From Sulfidibacter corallicola (GTDB taxonomy: Bacteria > Acidobacteriota > Holophagae > Acanthopleuribacterales > Acanthopleuribacteraceae): 64,000 nucleotides of DNA. The first letter of the stretch is position 1. Each line of letters starts with the position of its first letter. The notes under the pieces are model-generated. The model saw only the letters and a program-made list of their open reading frames with translations. It had not been told where the DNA came from and did no database searches. Position numbers and translations under genes: made by a program. The stretch lies in the NCBI RefSeq assembly GCF_017498545.1, contig NZ_CP071793.1:6957001-7021000 (forward strand), read 5' to 3'. Positions 1 to 8,005 of this stretch are shown in pieces.

Positions 1-954
1 AGCGATCCCGAGGCGTTCGAACAATCCGACAGTGCCAAGCTGGCGCGTTTCCGCGAGCACGCCATCACCGCCGTCGCCAAGGCGGCCAGCCTCAAGCGTC
101 TGAGGGACAAGCACGAAGCGTTGCAGCGGGCCCAGAAACAGATGGTGATGCAGGAGAAGATGGCGTCACTGGGTACCCTGACGGCCGGCATCGCCCATGA
201 AATCAAGAATCCGCTCAACTTCATCAACAATTTCGCGGGGTTGACCCTCGACCTGAGCAAGGACCTGCGCGAGCAGGTGAGCTCGTTGCGCGGCAAGTTG
301 TTGGAAGGGGAGAACTACGAGTACGTGGAGAACTGTCTCGAGGATTTGGAGCAGAACGCGGGCGTGATCGACAAGCACGGCAAGCGTGCCGACTCGATCG
401 TGGGCAGCATGATGGAGCTGGCCCGCGGCAGCACGGGTCGGCGGTACCCGATCAATATCAACGGGTTGATCGAGGAGTACGCGACCCTGGCCTATCACAG
501 CATGCGGGCCAAGGACAATTCGATCGTGGTCGAGTTCCAGCACGATTTCGACGAGACGATCGAGAAAATCAAGGTGGTTCCCCAGAGCCTGAGCCGGGTG
601 ATCATCAACCTGGTCAACAATGCGATCGATGCGATGGAAGAAAAGAAACACGCCAATTCCGACACCTTTACCCCCCTGATCCGGATTCAGACCCGCAATC
701 TCGAGAACGAGCTCGAGATTCGGTTCCGGGACAACGGCTGCGGCATCGAGTCCAACAATCTGGAGCACATTTTCAACCCGTTCTTCACCACCAAGGACAG
801 CGGCAGCGGCAACGTCGGGCTGGGACTGGCGATCAGCTACGACATCGTGGTCCAGGAACACGACGGTGGCTTGCGGGTCGAGTCTCGACAGGATCACTTT
901 ACGGAGGTGATCATCACCCTCCCGAAGGAGCAGCAACCCGTTCCCGCGGGGTGA
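1..954 (+). CDS. Sensor histidine kinase, C-terminal part (5' end outside window)
   Basis: The reading frame is open from base 1, so this is the 3' part of a longer gene. It encodes a short helical linker, then a HisKA segment with the H-box GIAHEIKNPLNF and a HATPase_c domain with an N box (NLVNNAIDAM), G1 (DNGCGI), F box (FNPFFTTK) and G2 (GLGLAIS). All catalytic motifs are intact, so this half should autophosphorylate on the H-box His and pass phosphate to a receiver domain. The sensor region lies upstream of the window and no response regulator follows, so the stimulus cannot be inferred. The long insert between the H-box and N box resembles the NtrB/ZraS-like kinases with an extended four-helix dimerisation region. 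Confidence 0.93.
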   Translation, partial: SDPEAFEQSDSAKLARFREHAITAVAKAASLKRLRDKHEALQRAQKQMVMQEKMASLGTLTAGIAHEIKNPLNFINNFAGLTLDLSKDLREQVSSLRGKLLEGENYEYVENCLEDLEQNAGVIDKHGKRADSIVGSMMELARGSTGRRYPININGLIEEYATLAYHSMRAKDNSIVVEFQHDFDETIEKIKVVPQSLSRVIINLVNNAIDAMEEKKHANSDTFTPLIRIQTRNLENELEIRFRDNGCGIESNNLEHIFNPFFTTKDSGSGNVGLGLAISYDIVVQEHDGGLRVESRQDHFTEVIITLPKEQQPVPAG

Positions 955-1149
955 AGCGCTCTCTTGAAAACGAATCTGCTTGGCGTTCCCGAAGGTCGCG
1001 AAGTTCGTCGGGCCCGAACTTCGGCCGGGGTTGGACCCGGGTCGATCGACAGGAACGCGTTGGCGCGCGTCGCGGAAAGCGTTTGATTCGCCAAATTTTC
1101 GAGGCGGCGTTGCGGGTGGTCCAAGTCCGCGGTAGCCAGGTTCCCCGTT

Positions 1150-2112
1150 TCAAGGATGATCGAAAAGCTGGGCAGGGTCTTCTTCCCTTGCGTGCGATTC
1201 GGCATCCGCCGTCTCCCTGACCTGGTAGTTGGGGGTATCGTACCGGTTGAACAACCACCGGGCGATCATGGCCCAAACGAATCCCGCACCTTGGAACTTT
1301 TCTCCCAGCCAGAAGAGAAGGTAATGACTTTTGTTGGGGAACCGGTGGAGCACGAAGGGTCCGACGGCCTTGTGCCACAGGGCGGTGAACCAGCGGGCAC
1401 CGCGACCCGTGTCGCCCCGGCCCCACATCAGGCTGTCGTGTGCGGTGGTATCGGTTTGGGCCGATCGAAAGGCCCGGTACAACATGAAAATCCCGATCCC
1501 GCGACTGAATTGTCGGCGGCAGTAGGCCGCCGCGCTCAGGTGGCTGTGGTGGGTGACCGGGCTGGGTACCCAAATCAACTTGGCGCCCATGATGCGCGAA
1601 CGCCAAACCAGTTCCCAATCCTGGGAGACCCGAAACATCTCGTTGAACACGTACCCGTCGCGTTTCTGGCACTGTGCGATCCAGGCGTGGGTGAACACCA
1701 GGTTCCCACCTGCACCCACCTGGCCGCAATCGAGCTGTTCGGCTTCCGGGTAATGGTTGAGCGCTCTGCGGGCCGACAAAAAGGGATCCATCTCGATATA
1801 GGTGCCGCCGGCGCCGTCGGCGTCGTGGCGTTGAATGGCGCCAACCATGGTGGCCAGCCAATTCGGGGGCGGTTCGCAGTCATCGTCCAAAAACGCCAGG
1901 TAGGTTCCGCGCGCCTGACGGATGCCCTGGTTGCGGGCCCAGGCCGGGCCACGCCCTTCACCGTCGACGACCGGAATCACTTGAAGCGGTCTCAGGGTTT
2001 GGTGCTCCAGCGCACGGAGCAGGGGGGCGAGATCCACATCGCCCCGCGTGGGAACGATGACACTGACGGTGGACTGGGAGTCCGGTTCGGTTGCTTCCAT
2101 GGGAGTCGACAT
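1150..2112 (-). CDS. Family 2 glycosyltransferase
   Basis: A 320-residue protein with a GT-A fold. Residues about 15-105 carry the nucleotide-sugar binding start (VSVIVPTRGD) and the metal-binding FLDDDCEPP motif. A QDWELVWR segment around residue 170 corresponds to the acceptor-side (E)D..L..R region of GT2 enzymes. The C-terminal part is hydrophobic/aromatic and probably membrane-associated, but no clear multi-TM domain is present. The expected role is transfer of a sugar from a nucleotide donor to a cell-surface or secreted glycan; donor and acceptor cannot be read from sequence. It stands alone, convergent with the upstream kinase, with about 195 nt between their stop codons. Confidence 0.85.
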   Translation of the reverse strand: MSTPMEATEPDSQSTVSVIVPTRGDVDLAPLLRALEHQTLRPLQVIPVVDGEGRGPAWARNQGIRQARGTYLAFLDDDCEPPPNWLATMVGAIQRHDADGAGGTYIEMDPFLSARRALNHYPEAEQLDCGQVGAGGNLVFTHAWIAQCQKRDGYVFNEMFRVSQDWELVWRSRIMGAKLIWVPSPVTHHSHLSAAAYCRRQFSRGIGIFMLYRAFRSAQTDTTAHDSLMWGRGDTGRGARWFTALWHKAVGPFVLHRFPNKSHYLLFWLGEKFQGAGFVWAMIARWLFNRYDTPNYQVRETADAESHAREEDPAQLFDHP

Positions 2113-2508
2113 AAGAAAAGGAATACCTATGGAATCCGATTTGATGACTGTTCCGAGAGGACAACTCGCGGAGAATCTGTTGCGAATACCCGATGCTGAA
2201 GGAAAAAGATACCATTTTCCCCAACCAAAAGACTATCGAATCCCCGCATCGCCCACATTAATTTATAGGGCGCGTGGAAATGAGGGGTTCTGCGTGTCGA
2301 CGAAGCCCGAAATGGTTGTCGAGAGTGTCTGAATGGTGGTTCAAACTGGGTGAGGAGGAGGTTGGAAAGAGGCTAAGAGCCTGGGTCTGGATAGGATGAG
2401 GGGCAGCGGCGCGAACCGGTACGTGGAAAAGACTAAAAGTGGTTGACTTTGAGACTGCATCTCTATATCCTGGCGCCATCTCTGCAATGTTCTGGAGTGT
2501 AACCACTT
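2113..2508. promoter_or_regulatory. Divergent intergenic region with a likely promoter for the TonB receptor
   Basis: This 396-bp gap separates the divergent glycosyltransferase and TonB receptor genes. TTGACT at 2443-2448 and TATCCT at 2466-2471 are separated by 17 bp, giving a plausible sigma-70 promoter about 40 bp before the receptor ATG. A GGAG lies about 10 nt before that ATG. I looked for a Fur-type 19-bp palindrome near this promoter and could not find a convincing one. The remaining sequence holds no gene I can support. Confidence 0.5.
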
Positions 2509-4629
2509 ATGCGATTCAATATGCACCACTTCTTGCTCCCCCTCCTCTTCTGTCTCACCGCGCCTCTCTTCTCTCAATCCGAGGCCCCCAAGCAGGATCC
2601 TCAAGACTCCGACGACGCCTCCAAGGAGGAAATCTCGGAAAATATGGTCATCTATGGCCCTGACGATCTTAAGCTTATTGCGGAAGAAGCGACCGGCGCC
2701 ATGAAGATCCAGACGTCCATTTTGGAAACGCCCGTGTCGGTTTCGGTTCTCACCGGGCAGCGGTTGCGCGATTTCAACGCCCAAACCGTGCAGGACACCC
2801 TGGTCTATACCGCCGGCGTGCATGCCGGGGCCTTCGGGGTCGATCCGCGCGGCGACTGGTCCACGATTCGGGGTGCGGCGCCGGCGGTATTCGTCGATGG
2901 CCTCCAGTCTTTGTTTGGCACTTACAACAACACCAGACCCAGTACCTACAGCCTGAGCCAGGTGGAAATCCTGAAGGGTCCGTCCTCCGTGCTCTACGGT
3001 CAAGGTTCCACCGGGGGCATCATCAACCTGGTCTCCAAAAAGCCCAAGGCCACCGCCAGCAAGGAACTCTGGGCTTCCTTCGGCAACTACGACCGCAAGC
3101 AGGCCAACCTGGATTTCACCGGCCCGCTGACCGATGACGGCAGGTTGCTCTATCGCCTGGTCGCCCTGACCAAGGAAAGCGATTCCCAAACCGACTACGT
3201 GCCGGACAACGCCCTGCTCGTCTCGCCCTCGCTGACTTGGAAACCGAGGGAAGGCACCAGCCTGACGCTGTTGGCCAACTTCCAGGAAAACGAATCCGGG
3301 ACCGGTACCCAATTCCTGCCGTGGGTCGGCACCATTCTGCCCAGCCCGCACGGAACCATCGACTCCGGTGTGTTTCTCAGTGAGCCGGATTGGGACACCT
3401 ACGATTCCGAGCAGAAGGCCCTGACCGTGATCTTCGACCAGGAGATCAACGATGTCTGGCGCTTCCACGCAGCGACCCGGTTTGCCGACAGCAGTGCCGA
3501 CTATCGCTCCATGTGGCCCTCGTTTCCGCCGACTTTCCACGATGATGGGCGGACCGTCACGCGTACCGCCTATGTGAGCGAGGCGACCTCGGAAGCCCTG
3601 GTCGGCGATTTTCAATTCCTCGGCACCTTCGAAACCGGCGCCGTTCGCCACAACCTGATCTTGGGTTTCGACTTCCAGGATGCCACCACGGACAACGACT
3701 TCTTCTACGGTTATACTGCCGGCGGCACCATCGACGTTTTCGATCCCACCTACGGCAACATTCCCACCAACACGCCGGTCACCGATTTTCCGAACACGAA
3801 TACGATCCAGCGGGGGTTCTATGCCAGCGACCAGATGAAGTTCGGTGAACGCTGGATCGCCTCGCTCGGCATTCGCCACGACGCGACCGAATCCAAGCCG
3901 GAGGGCGCCGATACTGGCCAGAAAGACGACGCCTTCACCAGTCGATTGGGCCTTATGTACGTGTCGGACAACGGGCTCGCTCCCTACGTCAGTTTTTCGG
4001 AATCGTTCCAGCCCGTGATCGGCGCCTCGGCGACGGGTGAACTCTTCGATCCCCGAGAAGGACGTCAAATGGAAGCCGGGCTCAAGTATCAGCCAGTCGG
4101 TGGTCGCGGTTTGTTCACCGCCGCGGTCTTCGACATCGACGAAGAGAACCGGCTCACCACCGATCCGCAAAACCCCCTGCACAGCGTGCAAACCGGGGAA
4201 GTGGGCATTCAGGGTTTCGAACTGGAGGGTCAGATGTCCTGGCACCAGGTGTCCGTGCTGGCCAGCTATTCCTTTACCGATGCCGAGGTGACCAAGAGCA
4301 ACGACGGCAACGAGGGTACCAACGTGGCCTACATTCCCGATCAGATGTTTTCGGTATGGACCACCTACCGACCCAACCAGTGGCCCGGTTTCAACATCGG
4401 CGGCGGCCTTCGCTACGTGGGCTCCAGTTGGGACGGTGCCGACATCCTGGAAACGCCCTCCTACACCCTGGGCGATTTGCAATTGGGCTATTCGTTCCGT
4501 TCCATCAGCTTTTCCTTGGACGTGGACAACATCACGGACAAGGTCTACCTCTCCTCGTGCCTGGCCCGGGGAGACTGCTTCTACGGCGCGCGCCGCACCA
4601 TCAGCGGCAGTGTTCGGTACATCTTCTAA
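2509..4629 (+). CDS. TonB-dependent siderophore receptor
   Basis: A 706-residue outer-membrane receptor. A signal peptide (residues 1-24, ending around LFSQS) is followed by a plug domain at about 60-185 with the conserved TPVSVSVLTG start, an IRG motif and the VEILKGPSSVLYGQGSTGG segment typical of the plug. A 22-strand-type beta barrel follows and ends in an aromatic residue (VRYIF), as needed for BAM-dependent insertion. The length and the EILKGPSS block match the TonB-dependent siderophore receptor family. The next gene, 22 bp downstream, is a PepSY-type membrane protein often paired with iron receptors, so ferric-siderophore uptake is likely; the actual ligand is unknown. Confidence 0.93.
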   Translation: MRFNMHHFLLPLLFCLTAPLFSQSEAPKQDPQDSDDASKEEISENMVIYGPDDLKLIAEEATGAMKIQTSILETPVSVSVLTGQRLRDFNAQTVQDTLVYTAGVHAGAFGVDPRGDWSTIRGAAPAVFVDGLQSLFGTYNNTRPSTYSLSQVEILKGPSSVLYGQGSTGGIINLVSKKPKATASKELWASFGNYDRKQANLDFTGPLTDDGRLLYRLVALTKESDSQTDYVPDNALLVSPSLTWKPREGTSLTLLANFQENESGTGTQFLPWVGTILPSPHGTIDSGVFLSEPDWDTYDSEQKALTVIFDQEINDVWRFHAATRFADSSADYRSMWPSFPPTFHDDGRTVTRTAYVSEATSEALVGDFQFLGTFETGAVRHNLILGFDFQDATTDNDFFYGYTAGGTIDVFDPTYGNIPTNTPVTDFPNTNTIQRGFYASDQMKFGERWIASLGIRHDATESKPEGADTGQKDDAFTSRLGLMYVSDNGLAPYVSFSESFQPVIGASATGELFDPREGRQMEAGLKYQPVGGRGLFTAAVFDIDEENRLTTDPQNPLHSVQTGEVGIQGFELEGQMSWHQVSVLASYSFTDAEVTKSNDGNEGTNVAYIPDQMFSVWTTYRPNQWPGFNIGGGLRYVGSSWDGADILETPSYTLGDLQLGYSFRSISFSLDVDNITDKVYLSSCLARGDCFYGARRTISGSVRYIF

Positions 4630-4651
4630 GCTTGCATAGAGGGGCCCTTCG

Positions 4652-5833
4652 ATGTTTTTGCGAAAGAAAACGCTGTGGAAGCTTCACTCCGTGCTCGGAT
4701 TGCTGACCGGAGTCCCCCTGATCATTATCGCGGTCACGGGTAGTGTGTTGGTTTTCAAGCAGGAAATCGACGATCTCCTGGTTCCCGACAAGGTGCTGGT
4801 GCAGTCGTCCGAAACCGATCGGCTCTCTTTCGATCGGCTAGGAGACATCGTTCGACAGCGTTTTCCCGAGCAATTGGTCGTGGGCTGGCTGATCCACGAA
4901 ACCACCGAGCATGCGGACATCGCCTACGTGGTGGAAAAGGGGACCTCGGTTTGGCGGAAGATCTATGTGGACGCCTATTCCGGGGTGACCCTCACCCCGC
5001 CGGTGTCCTTTCATTCCGGCTTCACCGATTGGCTTTTGGAGCTACACTACACCTTTCTGGGCGGGCACCTGGGCATGTTGGTGGCCGGTATCCTGGCCCT
5101 GGGCCTCTGTGCCCTCGGCTTGACCGGAATCCTGATCTACCGGAGATTCTGGATTCGCTTTTTCACCCTGAAGTGGGACAAGGGCCTGCGCGTCCTGTCG
5201 GGAGATCTCCATCGCAAGGTGGGCATCGTTTCGGCGCCCCTGTTCTTCATCCTGGGATTGACGGGCGCCTACTGGAACATCACCCATGCGGTTCGAGATC
5301 TCTATCTGCACGGTCTGGGCGATGAACACGAGGTGTTCGAGCGGGAGTGGTTGGGACCCGAGCTGTCGCTGGACAGGTTGGTCGCCGACAGTGCCGCGGC
5401 CATGCCCGGTTACAAGCCGTACTACATCTCTTTCCCGCAAGCGGCCGATGGCCCCGTCGTGTTTTACGGCCAGCTCGACGGACGTGGACGCTTGCGCAGT
5501 CAATACGGAATCTCCATGAGTTTCGATCGCCTCTCGGGCGAGTCGTTGGGCGTTTCCGACATTCGCGAAGCCAACGTCGCGGTCCAGGCTGTCGATGCGT
5601 TCCGACCACTCCACTTCGGCAATTTCGGTGGTTTGCCCGTCAAGCTGCTCTACTGCGTGCTGGGGGCCATGCCCGGCTTGTTGGCTCTTTCTGGGTTTGT
5701 GGTCTACGCCAAGCGGCCGAAACGCAAACGCGTGCGAAGGGGAGGGGCGGACGAGGAAGCGGAACCCTCTGCCGGGGAACTCGAGAATGCGACCGCCGTG
5801 GCCGAGGCCGGTGGCGATCGCCTCGCCGGCTGA
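4652..5833 (+). CDS. PepSY-associated TM helix protein (iron-regulated membrane protein type)
   Basis: A 393-residue inner-membrane protein with the PepSY_TM layout. TM1 is at about 12-35 (LHSVLGLLTGVPLI...), TM2 at about 135-157, TM3 at about 187-207 with HRKVG before it, and TM4 at about 330-350; periplasmic loops lie between them. The tail is basic, then Glu/Ala-rich. Such proteins are found beside TonB siderophore receptors and some act as periplasmic or inner-membrane ferric-siderophore reductases; that role is inferred by family. A GAGGGG lies 6 nt before the ATG, and the 22-bp distance to the receptor indicates one transcript. Confidence 0.88.
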   Translation: MFLRKKTLWKLHSVLGLLTGVPLIIIAVTGSVLVFKQEIDDLLVPDKVLVQSSETDRLSFDRLGDIVRQRFPEQLVVGWLIHETTEHADIAYVVEKGTSVWRKIYVDAYSGVTLTPPVSFHSGFTDWLLELHYTFLGGHLGMLVAGILALGLCALGLTGILIYRRFWIRFFTLKWDKGLRVLSGDLHRKVGIVSAPLFFILGLTGAYWNITHAVRDLYLHGLGDEHEVFEREWLGPELSLDRLVADSAAAMPGYKPYYISFPQAADGPVVFYGQLDGRGRLRSQYGISMSFDRLSGESLGVSDIREANVAVQAVDAFRPLHFGNFGGLPVKLLYCVLGAMPGLLALSGFVVYAKRPKRKRVRRGGADEEAEPSAGELENATAVAEAGGDRLAG

Positions 5834-6793
5834 TCGCACCGAAGAATTTTAGTTCGAAGTGCCCGCCAGACGAGAAAGGCGGGCTGCCCGGCTGGTGCAT
5901 CAGGGGCGGTAAGCCCGCTGGATGCACTTTCCGAAGCGATCCAAGCCGGGAGTTCCCGCATGGTTAGAGAGCCGGCACGGCTGTAGGTTGGCCCGCTGGG
6001 CCGACACTTCGAAGCGACCCAAGCAACAGCAGTGAGTTACACCAAAGAGCGAAGCGGGTTTGTTCCCATATCGAACACCAACAAGGTCGCAAAGCCCAAA
6101 GTCCCCGCACCGTGAGAGGGGCGAAAGGCTTGTAGGTTTGGCCGCTGGGCCGACACTTCGAAGCGACCCAAGCAACGGCAGTGAGTTACACCAAAGAGCG
6201 AAGCCGACCATTTCCCTCGCGACCCCAATCGAAAGCCGCAAAGCCCAAAGTCCCCGCACCGTGAGAGGGGCGAAAGGCCTGTAGGTGGAGCTGCCAGCTC
6301 CACCAATCGAAGCGACCCAACACAGATCGAAATCGAACCTCGAGAAATCTAGAGACCCGACTTATCTGTTTCGCTCTTTTACGACTCGATGTTGCGAAGT
6401 CTGGGTCGCTCCGAAAAGTACATCCAGCGGATGTACCTACCGGGCACGACGAATCTTTCGGCATTCGGGAACTCTTCGCATGGATCGCTTCGAAAAGTCG
6501 GCCGGGCCGGCTTACCCCCCCTGCCATACCGGCCGTGACCAACCAACCGGGCATCACGGTCCTCTCAACATGCGGGAACGCCGTGGGTTGACGGCTTCGA
6601 AATGTCGGCCGGGCCGGCCAACCTACTGCCGCGCCGGTCCTCAAAGCATTCGGGAACTCTTCGCATGGATCGCTTCGACAAGTTTCTCCGGCGGGCTTTC
6701 CGCGCCTGATGCCCCTCTCGGCTATCGGGGACTCCGGAGGCCAGGGCGCTTGGGTGGCGACACCGCTTTCGATGGCCGCACTACCCGTGTGCA
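5834..6793. repeat. Intergenic repeat region A: 149-bp tandem hairpin repeats and shorter related motifs
   Basis: This 960-bp gap holds no credible gene. Units starting at 5982, 6131 and 6280 (period exactly 149) each begin TGTAGGT followed by a palindrome, then (in the first two) CACTTCGAAGCGACCC, GTGAGTTACACCAAAGAGCG, and AAAGTCCCCGCACCGTGAGA. The palindromes differ (TTGGCCCGCTGGGCCGA; GTGGAGCTGCCAGCTCCAC) but still pair. The third unit diverges after about 45 bp. A second motif, CATTCGGGAACTCTTCGCAT then GGATCGCTTCGA, occurs near 6463 and 6651, with a reversed relative near 5930. The same families recur near 41-41.8 kb. These are dispersed noncoding repeats of REP/MITE type; their function is unknown. 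Confidence 0.85.
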
Positions 6794-7675
6794 TCAATCC
6801 GTGCGGACCGGCGGCTCCTGCTGAAGGGCTTCGACGATGGCCTGGCGAATGGCCTTGGAGGCCTTGCTCGTTTGCAGGTCGGCCCGCCAGATGAGGCTGA
6901 TGATCTGGCGATCGAGCGGTGTGTCGGGCAGCCGGTGGAAGGCACCGTTCACCGCGTTGAGGGCGATGGTCGCCGGCAACAGGCCCACCGCGCTGCCCGA
7001 GGCGACCATCGCCTCGACCAGTTTCAACTCGGTGGTGAACATCACCCGTGTCTGGTGCAACAGGCCGGCCTCCTGCGCCTGGGCCAGCAAGGGCTCGGTT
7101 TGGGGAAGATCCGAATTGCACACGACCAGGGAAGGCGGCGCCTCGATCGCTTCCTTGTCCCGTACCCAAAAACAGATTTCGTCTCGATACAGCGGCACGC
7201 GCGTCAGGTCGGGATGGGCCGGAGGGTCGACCACGATACCCAGATCGACGCGCAGCTCGATGACGTCTTCGGCGACTTCCCGCGAAAGGCGGTGAACCAG
7301 GCGCAGCTCCAGGCCAGGATGACTGGCGAGCAGGTCGGGACAGAAACGGGGCAGGGTGTAGAGCGCGACGGTGGGGTGAACGCCCAGGGAATAGGAACCG
7401 CGGATCTCGTGTTGGCCCTCGCGAATGTCCAATGTGAGGTTTTCCCATTCGCGGCGCAGTTTCTCGGCGCGGTCCAACAGCATCTCGCCGGCCCGGGTGA
7501 GCACGACGCCCTTCTTGGTGCGTACGAACAGGGCGTGATCCAGTTTCTCTTCCATGCGGCGCACCGACCAACTCAGTGCCGGTTGGGTCACGCCCAATTT
7601 GCCCGCGGCGCGCGTCATGTTGCCTTCTCGCGCCACCGTAACGAAGGTGTGTAGTTCGTCCAGAGAGAAGGTCAT
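6794..7675 (-). CDS. LysR-family transcriptional regulator
   Basis: A 293-residue protein of normal LysR length. The N-terminal winged HTH (residues 1-60; LHTFVTVAREGNMTRAAGKL, then QPALSWSVRRME) is followed by a substrate-binding domain from about 90 to 290. The binding domain includes the usual effector-cleft stretches (DLGIVVDPP, SGSAVGLLPA). It should bind DNA as a tetramer and respond to a small ligand. The gene is isolated: region A repeats lie downstream and a 330-bp gap separates it from the divergent hscC-type gene, which is the most obvious possible target, though no operator could be identified. Confidence 0.92.
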   Translation of the reverse strand: MTFSLDELHTFVTVAREGNMTRAAGKLGVTQPALSWSVRRMEEKLDHALFVRTKKGVVLTRAGEMLLDRAEKLRREWENLTLDIREGQHEIRGSYSLGVHPTVALYTLPRFCPDLLASHPGLELRLVHRLSREVAEDVIELRVDLGIVVDPPAHPDLTRVPLYRDEICFWVRDKEAIEAPPSLVVCNSDLPQTEPLLAQAQEAGLLHQTRVMFTTELKLVEAMVASGSAVGLLPATIALNAVNGAFHRLPDTPLDRQIISLIWRADLQTSKASKAIRQAIVEALQQEPPVRTD

Positions 7676-8005
7676 GAAATCCGGATGCCTCCCTTGCCGT
7701 CTCGGGCCGCCGACCCGGTTTTCGCGCGAGGCGTCGATGCCTCGTGCTCGATCGTATCACACCCGCCAATGCCTCATGGAAAACAGCGGGAACGAAGGGT
7801 TTTCGCAGGGCCGACCGGGGGGAGCCGTGGATCGAAACCCACGAGTCGATCGCGGAGAGGGCCCTCCCGAGGCTGTAAGATCCGAGGGCGGGATCGGCAC
7901 ACATGGATAGGTGGAACGACACAGAATCGGATGGTCGCGTTTCCCATGGATGACAATCGGGTTAGAATGTAGTTCGGATGCCTGTCGAACCCAACGAGAA
8001 AACCC
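7676..8005. other. Divergent intergenic region between lysR-type and hscC-type genes
   Basis: A 330-bp spacer with no coding sequence I can support. A TAGAAT hexamer about 40 bp before the hscC-type ATG could be a -10 element, but no matching -35 was found. No clear LysR T-N11-A box was recognised. Confidence 0.3.

Noticed and set aside
2341..4482. 713-codon minus-strand frame opposite the TonB receptor
   Set aside because: Antisense shadow of a clear receptor gene; no ribosome-binding site or recognisable domain.
5982..6330. CRISPR array
   Set aside because: The units are 149 bp and nearly identical throughout, without 30-40 bp unique spacers; no cas genes are in the window.
6186..7922. 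578-codon minus-strand frame covering repeat region A and lysR
   Set aside because: Runs through noncoding repeats and then out of frame through the lysR gene; repeated segments reflect DNA repeats.
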